Shown: positions 10,301-22,300 of the stretch, piece by piece
Position numbering within the stretch: the first letter of the stretch is position 1
How the letters are laid out: each line of letters opens with the position of its first letter
From: Holothuria scabra
Taxonomy: Eukaryota; Echinodermata; Holothuroidea; Aspidochirotida; Holothuriidae
Assembly: GCA_037179385.1 (NCBI GenBank)
Contig: CM074185.1
Location: forward strand, 48,177,000 to 48,240,999
Length of the DNA stretch: 64,000 nt
Direction: 5' to 3'
Program-made: the position numbers and the translations under genes
The notes under the pieces: model-generated
The model's database searches: none
The model's input: only the letters and a program-made list of their open reading frames with translations
Told to the model about the DNA's origin: nothing

Positions 10301-13300
10301 TACCTTCTTTCTTAGAACATAAAAACATGAACTAAATTGGAAATGTCTACGGCTTTACTTGCTTAGCAGAACTATAGAAGGTATGCCAAAGCCACACTCC
10401 TTCAAAATAAGTTCAAACGAAAGCCAGCCTTATTTTCTACATTGTATCTTCAGTTTAGTAGTCGAGACAAGAACGCACAACCTTACATTTAATTGTACGA
10501 CTGAGGGACCTTAAGTAATTTTAAATTGAAAATTATATGGCCCTCGTTTTGTCGTGAAGGGTTCGACTGTTCAGATAATAAACAAATTAGTGCTTCGTTG
10601 AAATTATTCGAGCGTTTTAACTAACCACTAAAGGCGAGGTTTTAGCAGGGCATCAACTAAACTATTTAGTATGTTTTAATTAAATTCCTTTTTAGACCTC
10701 ACCGTTATTCGGTAGATAAATTGTGTCGGCTTAGTGTAAGCCCGCATATTGTATGCCTCATACAACTTGCATTAATTGCAGATATTCTGCAGTAAGAAAT
10801 TAAATTTCATCAATTTTAATGCCTCATTTAATTTATCACGATCGTTACCCAGGCGTAAATTATCTATTCCTTTCAGAATGATTACATTTTGTTTTCGTTT
10901 TCTGTGCTGTTTCAAGTTGTTTTCGTCCACAGGGTAAGTGGGATGATTTGTGATATTGCCAACACTTCAACAAAGGAATATACTGTTTCCACCTTAGCCA
11001 GCAATATGCAAATTAGTTATACGAGGCTGATAAATCTTGCTTGCAAGAACATTACCCCTCTGATACCTCTTAGAATTGTACCTAACAGACACATAAAAGC
11101 ATGAAACTTAACATCCATGCACCAGTTTTGAGTTCGTTGAAAACATTTCAGCACTTCTTTGTAGTTTTATTTGCCCTAACGCGCATTGCATTTGTCTGTC
11201 ACAAAACTTTGAAATATCTTTATGATACTGTGAAAGAAAGTTTGTTTTAATCACCATCCAAACTATTCACGGGGAATCTTCTTTTTATGCCCAGTTTGGT
11301 TTGGGTATTTAAACGGTAAACTGAATGGCGATAATTATTACATTTTTGATGAGATTTTATCAACCGGGGATCCAAACAGAATCTGAAATAGGCTCCCAAG
11401 AGCCAGCTCGCAAGGAGATTCCCCGTCAATTCCAAGTGAGCTTTGTACCTAGGAGAAAATTCCCATAAATCTCATTGGAAAAAATAAATGAGATCCCATT
11501 AAAACCAATAGAATACTAATGGTATCCCATTAAATTGTATTGGATCCCATACAAAGTGCCCTAACTCCAGACCTTAGCTTTGAATTTGTTTCGATTTTAA
11601 TGGGATCCCATTACTTTTTTTATGGGATCCCATTAATGTTTTATGGGATCCCATTTATTTTTGCCAACGGGATTCATGGGAATTTTCTCCGAGGTAAACT
11701 TCTATATGGTTGGGAAAAAATTAAAATCAACTTTTTTCTAACACTGGGCACCAATATTACCAATAACATTTATTTTGCTTCATCTTAGCATTTTTCGATG
11801 TCATTCAGCGGATGCTTTGCTCTCCCTGTCATCGTGGCAGGTCCTACCTGTTTCAACTTGGACAGGGAATTATTAAATCAACTGTTGAGTACCTCCTTTT
11901 TCATCGCTGGGGTAACGACATTTCTGCAGACTGCATTTGGAACAAGGTAAAGTACGGTGAAGTATTACAAACGTAACGGTCATGTGGGCGAAGCAGCAAG
12001 CACGATTCTCACAACAAATGGTGTTGCTCTAAAAAATCGACAACGCAAATTTTGGTTGAGGGTATGTGTACCATATTGCTGTCTCTAACAGAATAACACC
12101 CAAGCAAACAAACCGAGTTGGCCCCCAATGGCTCCAAATGAGTTACTTGCTGGGCCCCATCTTTGTGTGTCTGTCAGGGTTTCCCAAGATGGGGCAGCTT
12201 TATGCGAGGTGAGTGGCAAGAATGACCTGTAGGGATGTTTTCAAGCAAAAGAATGTTCTCAAACTTGCAGTATGCTTTATGCTCTCAGTGATGGTTTTCC
12301 AAACATTTGAAAATTTTCCCTGCCTGTCAGAAAACTACTTTTCCATTGCCTCTGTCTCGAGTAGTTCTAAACGGAAATATTTTCATTTTTCTATTCCTTC
12401 CCTGTAAAAATTAGTATAAGGCAGCTATTGTTTTTGCCAGATTTAGATATAAGGGTAAGAATTAAAAGAAGGCTAATGTTCAATATATTAAATCAAGGCA
12501 AATTAAAAATTGTCATTTTGGAAATCAAGATGAGTTCAACTGAGAACCACCATTTCGATTATTCTTCACGTTAGGTGTGTCACCATTTTGAAACAGTGGG
12601 GGATTTAATACATAGTAAGAAATTGCCACGACGAAAGGTCTACTTGGCTTCAGGTCTCCTAGATATATTCTTCAAAAAATGAGAGCAAACGTCAATGGAT
12701 ACCTACGTAGCTTTTGAGTCCACGAAAGTAAAAAAAAAAAAAAACATTTTAGTATGAGATAAGATAACCACTCTGCCTCTACCGAGTGAGTTAGGCATAT
12801 ATCATGAAAATAGCTTGATTAGAAGATAACCAAAGTGGAAACTGCTCATCAGTTCATAAAAACCTGTTTTAACTATTGTCTTTACCTTTTTAATAAAATG
12901 GGGTAATTAAGGAGAAAACTAGATGTAAAGTTTCAAAAGACTATCCATTGAAAGTGAGGATGTGGCGTCATATTCTCATGCCTTCTGTCCACTTCTTGTT
13001 GAAAAAGTCACACTTTTCATAAAAGGACGGATTCGGTAAATTTTGTCCTGAGGTGGGGTCCTGCAAGAACTACAAGCCTTACTGAGTGGAGTCGTATGGG
13101 GATGGGGAGGCGTATGGGACCTCGGTGGGGTTCAGAGGCGGAAACCAATGTTGCGGAAGTGGCTGCAAGTTAAGGGAACGCATATGATAACGATGATGTT
13201 TCATCAGCTCTGCAAGCTGAACTGACGAACTAAGTCCTTTGCGAACATGGAAAAAAGAGTGGCTCAGGCAGCCTTGGTGTAGAAATGAATGAAATGGGAA

Positions 13301-16300
13301 CACACCCATGAAACTTGCACCAACCGTTTGAATGACAGAGTGACACCAAGCTCTTCACACGTTAAAATATGAGAAGATCATTATCATATTTTCAGTTCCA
13401 CACAATATTTTTTTTTCGCATTTATTGTTTATTTCTCTCTCTATAAACAGATAAAGCACAGAGCAATTCAAAGAAAAATTCTAGTAAACAAATAACAAAA
13501 CAGCACAAAACAAGGACCTCGTAGTTTACATAAACGAATAGGAAAAAAAATATTCGTCAAAAGTATTTAACTTAAATAGGAACCAAAAAGCAATCATATA
13601 AATTCTAACTGAAGCAAATTAAACCACGGCAGCCAATATCTTTCCCAGATCCCTCTTTTCATCTTTAATGTTAAAATAAATTTTTTGAATATCAAAGTAC
13701 TTTTTGAGGAAATAATTTAAATGAGTTACCGAAAATCTTGTTTTATTCAGTTTTGAAAGGAAAATATAATACTTAACTAAAATTAATATAAGATTGAAAG
13801 TTTTGTCGCCCTTAACACCAAATAAAATCGTGATATTGTTCAGATTGAAAAGCTTGATACCTCTATTTTTAAGGGTATTTTTTAACAGTTCGGGAGATAA
13901 CCTCTTTCGGGGGAAATCAATTTTCACCCGATCGGGGGATTATTTTGCCATGGGTGGCGCCATTTTCAAATATCTCCCACTATGCATTGCGATGCTACCG
14001 CTCAAATTCAACGGAGATAACGTTCAAAATAGCCTTGCAATTTTTATCGATTTTAGGAAAGAGAAATTCGGGTATTTTAAAAAACTCTGTTGATAGGGGA
14101 ATAAAAAAGCTTCGTCATGTTTGGTTGTTCACCACGCCGATTTTGAGAAATCGAGCAATTTTGCTACGTTCTTTGTCCTAAGCTTAATTCATAGTCTCCA
14201 CGAAGTCGCATGTTTTGTACACTTTTTTCACTTAAAGTTGTGCAAGTGGTTCGTGCTAACACATGTGTTTGTAAATACGTAGTTGAAGGTCCATGGTAAT
14301 TTCGTTTTTTATGTATAAACTATTACCTCAAAACTGAATATACACACATTTATTAAACAGTTCGACGACTGTGAAGAGGTAGGCACTAAGTGCTCATAAA
14401 TATTCATACCGTTGTGACAGGCAAATTTTCCCCAAATCGGGGTAACACTCATTTTCTCCCGAAAGCGGTTATCTCCCGAACTGTTTAAGTATCTCCAAAG
14501 AGGTTGAACCAAAGGACAAGAGAAAAACAAATGTTCAATTGATTCTACACTATTGTCACAGAAAAAGCAGGTGTCATTTTCGCTAATATTCATTTTAAAC
14601 AGCAAAGAATTTGTGGGGAAAAACGATGTAATATTTTAAATTGGAACCATCTCAGTTTCATATCAGATGTACACCTGAAAGGTACCAAGCAATAAAAATT
14701 CCATATCTCCAACAACTCAGTATGAAGCTCAGCTTGCCACTTTAAAAGTGCTTTGTTATTTTGACGGTAATTCTCGACTAAGCAAGAGTACACTGATTTG
14801 GAATCGAAATGACCACGTGCGCACAGGACAAAATAAAAATTGTTTATTGGTCTGCAATTTTTTTCGAGACCATTTTTAAAAACATTACCCCAAGAAGTTT
14901 TTATTGCATTAATAACCCCAGCGTACGGAAGAAAGTTAGTCTTGACTTGATAAATTCTACTAAAATCGTCGAAAGAAAGGAAAGTTCCATCATTGTTGAG
15001 TAAGTCATTAACATTACATACACCTCGATCAATCCACTTTTTGTAAATAATGGAACAATTTGAAATATTGATATGACTATTATTCCAAATAAATTGGCTT
15101 GCAAGTAGTTGCGGTTCCTCCACCATGTCATTGTAATTTTTCAAATAAATATAAATACTTGCAAAAACGTCTTTCCAAAACAAGTTTGAAGTACGGTCAG
15201 AAAGACCACTAAAATAAACATTACCAAATTTAAGCATATCATCACACACAATATTATCCATGAAGAGAAAATTGCATATATTTCAGTCAAGTTCTTATTC
15301 TCAATTAAGCTTCAAATCATACAATCATTACGTCACTAACGTTATGCAATGCTACGATTTTCACATGAAAACCCCTGTCCGGCATCTCATTACGAGTTTT
15401 CACATATAACTTTGGCTGGAATAGTTTATGAAAGTGTAAAGGTATGTAAGTGGTCCATTGGTAAAACCCCTTCGATTGTGAAAACTGAACAACCAGTAAA
15501 GCCCCCAAAATTTCTGCAGGGAAATTATTTACGATGGTCATACCTGTGAACTGTCTCGAAAGCTTGGAATAAGTACCCCTCCAACAGTCAAAACTTGATA
15601 TGACCCTGACAACTTTTTTTTAACAAGAAATTCAAAATGAATGCCATAGTTGGTTTTGGCCTATGGAGGGAAATATCATCGTCATGGCATATTTCTCTGT
15701 TACAGATTACCAATTGTTCAAGGCTCAAGTGCAGCGTTCCTGCTGCCGGGGATTGTAATTAGTAATCTCAAAGGCCCCTGTCCACCACCAGTTACTGGTA
15801 AGTAAAATCATTACCCTACCATTTTAGAAGACTTTTTCATTGACTTACAGACTTGTTTCAAAACTGGTAAGTTAAAAGTCAAATGAAGATGCTCAAATTG
15901 CTTCAGAAGATAGCAAAGTCTAGACACGGTACCAGAAACATTTTGAAGAGAAACATGACCTCCAAAATGTGCATCCTCTCTAAATTATAAAAAAATGGTG
16001 GCTGTAATTACAAAATAGCTATAATTTATTTTCATTCTGTATTTTTGAATTCTCAGTAATATAATGAAACTTTGCAGAAAGAACGATTGGGTTTAGAATA
16101 CAGGCCTATGCATAAGAATAATTATTAATATTTACTAAACCTTATGATCTAGTGAATATCTAACTTTATGCATGAATTCAGTAAAATTGGGAAGAATTTC
16201 AAAGACTTACATAGTCGTTTGAACTAAAAAATATATCTTCTCTAGAAAACCCCAAATTCCTTTTTAAAACGGTTACTTTCCAATGAAGAATAATTAAAGA

Positions 16301-19300
16301 AACAATATTATAATTCCGAAATAAAAGTTGATTCCTCCTCTATCTTACAGAAGTAATTTAATGGACTATACTTAATTGTCATAAAAAGTAAGCCGCAATT
16401 TATGCCTAGAATAAGGTAAAAAAAACAAAGTTATAAGTGTTGGATCTTTGCATCTCTAAATTAATAATATGGGTTCTTCAAGATAGTTTTCCACACAGAA
16501 AATAAAAAGCAAGTCACTTAAACAAAACTGAGTCATTTTGTCCCTGAGGTGACTCACTTCTCTTAAGTGAGTCACCCCAAGGACAAACTGACTCGATTTT
16601 AGAAGAGTAGCTCAGTTTTATTTTCTGTGCGGTCATCCTTATTAGTACAAAATACCTATTCTAATATTGAGACCATGTTGAGAGGGAGGGGGGGGGGGGG
16701 ATCAGATCCCTATGATAAGCGGTGTCCGGTGTAAAATACTTTGTGAGTTAACAGAGAGCCATTGGTGTAGAGCCATCTTCCAAAAAATTTCATGTGGAAG
16801 ACGCCCACCGGTTATCAATGCTCGCGACCAAACCATTTCACTATCTGTTGAATATTTTTTCTTTCCCATTTTCGTAATGAGATTGAAAATTTCGTTGTCA
16901 TTTTTGCAGCAAACTCAACACAAGAAGAAAGGCAATACGTGAGAAAAGAAGCTTTCGAAAGGATGCAGGAGGTTAACGTCTCACTATTTGTAAACTAAGG
17001 TTCTATTCGAATAAAGATCAATATCTACTTTAAAAAACGCTTTTAACGTTTTAACTGAAGGTGGTTTAGTCCTGTTTTATTCGAAAAATCATTCTGTACC
17101 TTACCTTGTCAAGAACTGCTACCAATACCTACTAAATTTCCATTCGAGCATTAGAAATAACTCTGAAGGTTGAAATTTAATAATGGTGTATCTTAGATCA
17201 AATGGAAACGAGGCCTTAACCCTCTAATACGCTATGTGTAATTTGATCCTTTTCCCAGGACTAATTCCAAATGAAAAATGGTGCCATCATTTCCATTCCT
17301 GCTTGTTCCTTCCCTTTGAATGACCATGACATGTGAGGACGAATGCAGCAACTATTAGGTTCATTCCAAACTTTTATCACTCTTACCGCTAGGTCCTGGC
17401 TTGAGGTTGATGTGATTCTCTTAAACAAAACCTCTCGATATCAGAATTCCTGGTAACCCGCCTTTTCTTGAAAATGCCCTCCCCAGTACCCGAAACAGAT
17501 CGCCTTTTCTGTCCGGCCTGCTGCAAATCGAATACAAGCAATTCAGGTGGCTATCACGTTTTTTAGTTTTAAAAACGTAGAGTTTGGTTCTATGGGACAA
17601 CCAAGATGCCAAGCAAGTGAGAAATTCTAAAAATGCTAAAAATTCATCATTTGTTTGTATCATAAATGACATGCAAATATTCGCCACTTAAATTACAGCT
17701 ACCGGAACATGGTGGCACATCAGTTGCTTGATCGTATAGACTATTTATACTAAATTTAAATGAACTTTGTCATGCCTAGGTATTATCATGACAGCTCAGG
17801 GAGAGGGGGAAAGACTGACACCCAGCTGGTTCCGATAATTCGTTTTTTTCCCTGACTTGTTTCAGTGGCGTAGCCAGGATTGGATTTTTTTTTTTTGGGG
17901 GGGGGGGGGCTACGTAACAAATGGGGGGCCTGGTACCTCCGAGGATCAGGCACGGCAAGACTATCTAATCGGAGCGCCACCATCGGTTGGCGCGGAGCGT
18001 ACAAGAACATTTTGGGCTTTAAAACCCCTCCAGATGGCCGGAAACGGCACTTCCCATGTGTTTAAAGCTGGGTGTACCCAGCCTTGAAATACCAATCTTA
18101 TGTCTGCGATTTCTGAAATAATGAGAATAAAAAAATCAATCTATGACAAATGGTAGTACATACACTTTTTAGGGACCCCAAAAACTTAACTTCAGAAGGA
18201 CACAGATCGCAAATGTGGCAATATTTGAATCTAAGCGGAGCGCCACCATCAGTTGGCGCGGAGCATAAAAGAAAATTTGGGGCTTTAAAACCCTCCCAGA
18301 TGGCCGGAAACAGCTCTTCCCACGTGTTTTAAACTAGATGTACCCAGCCGCAAATGCGGCAATATTTAAATGGATTTCAGCTTACCTAAGGCAGTACCTC
18401 ACCCTTTAACAGGAAAACCAAAAGTAATTGTGTCCCCCTCTGAGAAACTTTCTTTGCGTTAGATTTCTTAGATGCAAAATGGTGCTTTGTTGGCAAAACT
18501 TTGAACTGATTAAAGTCCTAAGTTTTAGGATTTTCCCTTTTGGGGGAGCATGAAAAATACCAAAATATTTTTATCTCATCGCTCCGTGAGGAGGATGAGA
18601 TATTGTAGTCACTTTGCCTATGGGGCTATATATGGCAATGCCAGCTTAAATCGCAATGGTTACCATGGTAACGGTAAATTTTCCCAGGTTACTAGTCTCG
18701 AGGTCTAACCCATTGTCAGGTACCCCGGGGTGACTGAAGGTCCATGGCTGAGAGAGGGGTCAAAACTTGTCCGTGTGTGTGTGTGGGTATGTTGGTAGGT
18801 GTGTGGGTGTGTGTGTGTGTCAAATTTTGTTTTCCTAATATCTTGTAAACGGCTGGGCCGATTTTCTTCAAACTTGGTAAGATGGTTCCTCAGGTGAAAC
18901 AATTGCATTTTTAATACACAATCGGAAGTGAAGGTCAAAGGTCACAGGGAAAAGGTCGAATTCAGTGAAATCCCATTTTCTGCTATATTTCCAAAACGAA
19001 ACGATCTCCTGACACGAAACTTTACACATATGGTGATTGCCTCTAGACCTACCAAAATATGTGCTTGCCATAGCAACAGAGGTCAAAGGTCAAGTTGTAG
19101 AGTGGAACAAAAAAATTCCAAGTGATAATTTGTTCGTAAAACAACGTTTTTGTCCCTCAAACTCCTCCTAGTGGGCTAGACCGATTCTTTTCAAAATTGG
19201 TAGGCGGGTACCCCAGGGTGGGAACTTGTGTCTCCCAGACCCTCGGAAGAAAAAGTCAAAGGTCAGAGGTCAAAGGTCACATTTTGCAGAAAAACACTTT

Positions 19301-22300
19301 TTTTCCTATTTTGTACTAAAACTTCAAAAGAAAACCTTCATTTTACATGAAACTTCACAAGTATAATAGGGTAGACTAGTTCTACCAAAATATGTAGTTT
19401 CCATGGCAACCAAGGTCAAAGGTCACGTGACAGGGGGTCAAATACCTTTTATTTTGTATTCACTTTAACTCTTAACGGACGCATCCCACAAATCTGAAAG
19501 TTTAAGTGTAATAGCCTAGGCAGGATACTGTAAGTTGTACCGATATGTGTGGTTGTCATGGCATCCAAGGACATAGTTCACGTTACAGAATGTCAAAGGT
19601 TAAAGTGGGCATGACATGGCCACAAAAACTTTTGTGTATTGCAAGATTAGGTACAGTATTTAACAAATATCATCTCACACCCCATTAAAAACCCGTACAA
19701 TTCGGCATAAATGATATTCGAAGGAAAACTGCGTTCGAAATCCAATTTCGAAAAATGCCGCAACAGCTCGCCTGACTTTTATGACGCAATTTGTGGCACA
19801 AACCCTGCCCTACGGCGCGCATCTAGATGTGGAACTAAAATTACGCTCGGTAAAGTTATCTTATCTTAGCAACCTCATGAAAACGATTACATCACAATAC
19901 AGAGTCCAACATACAGAGCGAAAGGCGCGGACCATGGTGGGGATTCGGAGCAAATCATTGGCCAATGTGTCCGCGTGTGCATGCGCGCGGGTATTTTTGT
20001 GCAAGGAAGACGCGGTTCGGTTGCTATAAAGAACAGCTATGAATATGTATGGGCAGACCACACTTAAGCGCGTCCCCACTACGAGCGCGTCTTTACTGTA
20101 TGAGCCGTTTGATGAAGATGCTATTGCGAATACTTAACAGTCACCGCGCAATGCACAATTCACAATGTACGCTCACTGCTATCGGAGCACCGGTGTTTGC
20201 AATTATGTTTGCGCTAACACGCGTTACCATGCACATGATTCGATGATTGTGAGCTCTCTGGTACAGTGTTGCTAACCGTGCCTCCAATGACGTCACCATT
20301 TTGAGACGCGTTCACATACGTTTTTTCGCTTTCGAATTTCAAATGGTCTGAGTCTGGCCTGTAATTGGGAATTCAAAACGTCGTATTTCGGTATCTATGG
20401 ATATAATTTATTAGGAAAATCATTCACTTTATGTCAAGGTGCACCCAAAGAACCGTTACCTAGGAACTTACTTTGGCCGTGTCATCCCCACTTTAATGTT
20501 TTGTAACTAGCCTATTTTTCATCAATTAATATAAATTAGCTAGACTCCTAGGTTAGTACTTCGTAGTAACAGTCTCAAATTCTTTTTTACTAGCTTGTAT
20601 GCTGCAGTGAGATTTTTAAGTTCCTACTCGCACTTCACTTTGATGGCCCTTATATCTAGAGTGTTCTCATATGGTGTATGCAGACAGTTGTTTTCACTCC
20701 AAAGTTGGTGTAACTGTTAGGCCTAGTAATATGAAAGTTGAAGTCAAACCTAGGGCTAGACTTGAAATCTCAAGCTGGTTAACAGTATGTAGGCTAGGTC
20801 TGGGGTTAAACCTACGCCATTGATACGCTTGAGTTATAACCCAAGATATGAAACTGTGGAGGACTAACATTAGGTTAGGCATAGGGCCTCTATCTTACAT
20901 ATTGGTGCCCTTAAAACTTGGCGGTTCTGGAGCATCGCCAAAAAAAAAACGTACGTGACAATTTCCCTGCCACGGGCTAGGATTGGCCACAGGCCAGTAC
21001 GCAGAAAAGGTTTGTGCGTCGCCCGAAAATCTTCTAACGCCACACGTTCAACATCGCGCACACGCCCAGTTTTTTAATTGAGACGCACTTGATGTGCGTA
21101 TCAGCTCGACACACATGAAGTTTGCCGTCGCGTCAAAATGGAGAATACGCCCAGCTAGCGCCTGAATAATAACAATTACGCACTTGTCTGAAGCGTCCCC
21201 AAAAGCGTCTTACTTTTATTATCATTGCGTCCATATATCTAATCGTATCAGTTTAGTGTAACAGCCAAGCTCGTTGTTTTTTTTCATAGTGTTGCAAGGG
21301 GATAACAGCATCTTAAAAAATAAATTTGTTCCAAAATCTTAGATAGGCCTACTGGATTAAAAAGGCAAGCACTACAAAGATTGGGTAGCCTATCTCTCCA
21401 ATTCTTATATAATCCAGTGTCAGAATTTAAATATCCAAATGATGTTTTTTTGAATAAGGTGCGCCATTTCAAGGACTTGATTTGCCTGTGCCATATTCTT
21501 TCCCCTCGCTATCTTACGAAAAAAAAACTTCCGTTCCCTGGAACGAAAAAAATCGCTTCCCTTGGACTTCAAGATTGTGGCATAGAGTTTTAGTGGGTAA
21601 TTTTTGTCAATGACATTCTACTGTAGCATAAAATTCAGCACAGATAAAACTTCTAGCTCACACATAGTTCAAGTTCTGTAACCAACTTGCGCACATGTTA
21701 GCGATGAGATATTCAACTCCTTGGATTGCCCTCTTGTTAGTTTTTGTGAACATTTTACAAGAGACATACATACTACCAAAGAAACAATGTGCAAAATGCT
21801 GCAGTATTTGTTCATCGATTCGGTACATTTCGTAGTCAAAATTAAAATACTACGAATAAATCTCTCAAAATAATTGAACCGCAAAGCAGGATTATGGATC
21901 ATGTGGGAAACACATGAAATCTGGACCTTGTGGACATTTTACGAATCCCCCGGGCGCCAGTGCCAACTAGTAAAAAAAGGATTCGTCGAAAAAATCGTCC
22001 CACAGTGGAACTTGTCATGGGCACGACATAGGCCTACTTGTTAAGGATGGAAGGGAAGAATTATCCGAAGGCAGTACATTGCCCTAACCTGCTTACGGCA
22101 TATTTTGTGTGTGATAAAGTAGAGGAATGGTCGTGTAATAGTGGTTTCCAGTGTACGATTGCCTTATTTTCAGTAAATCAATCAGCCATCCGTAAGGCAG
22201 AAAGGGTCTTAACCTAACAAAGTCACATTTAAGTTTGTCGTCGAGACTTTCGTTTCATCTTCGAAGTGAAATGCAATAAACGACAGTGCAGATCACAAAC

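Noticed and set aside
20283..20302. Promoter with cAMP-response element (TGACGTCA)
   Set aside because: It is a single motif inside the nested insertion, with no associated exon or start site. Similar words occur elsewhere in repeats.
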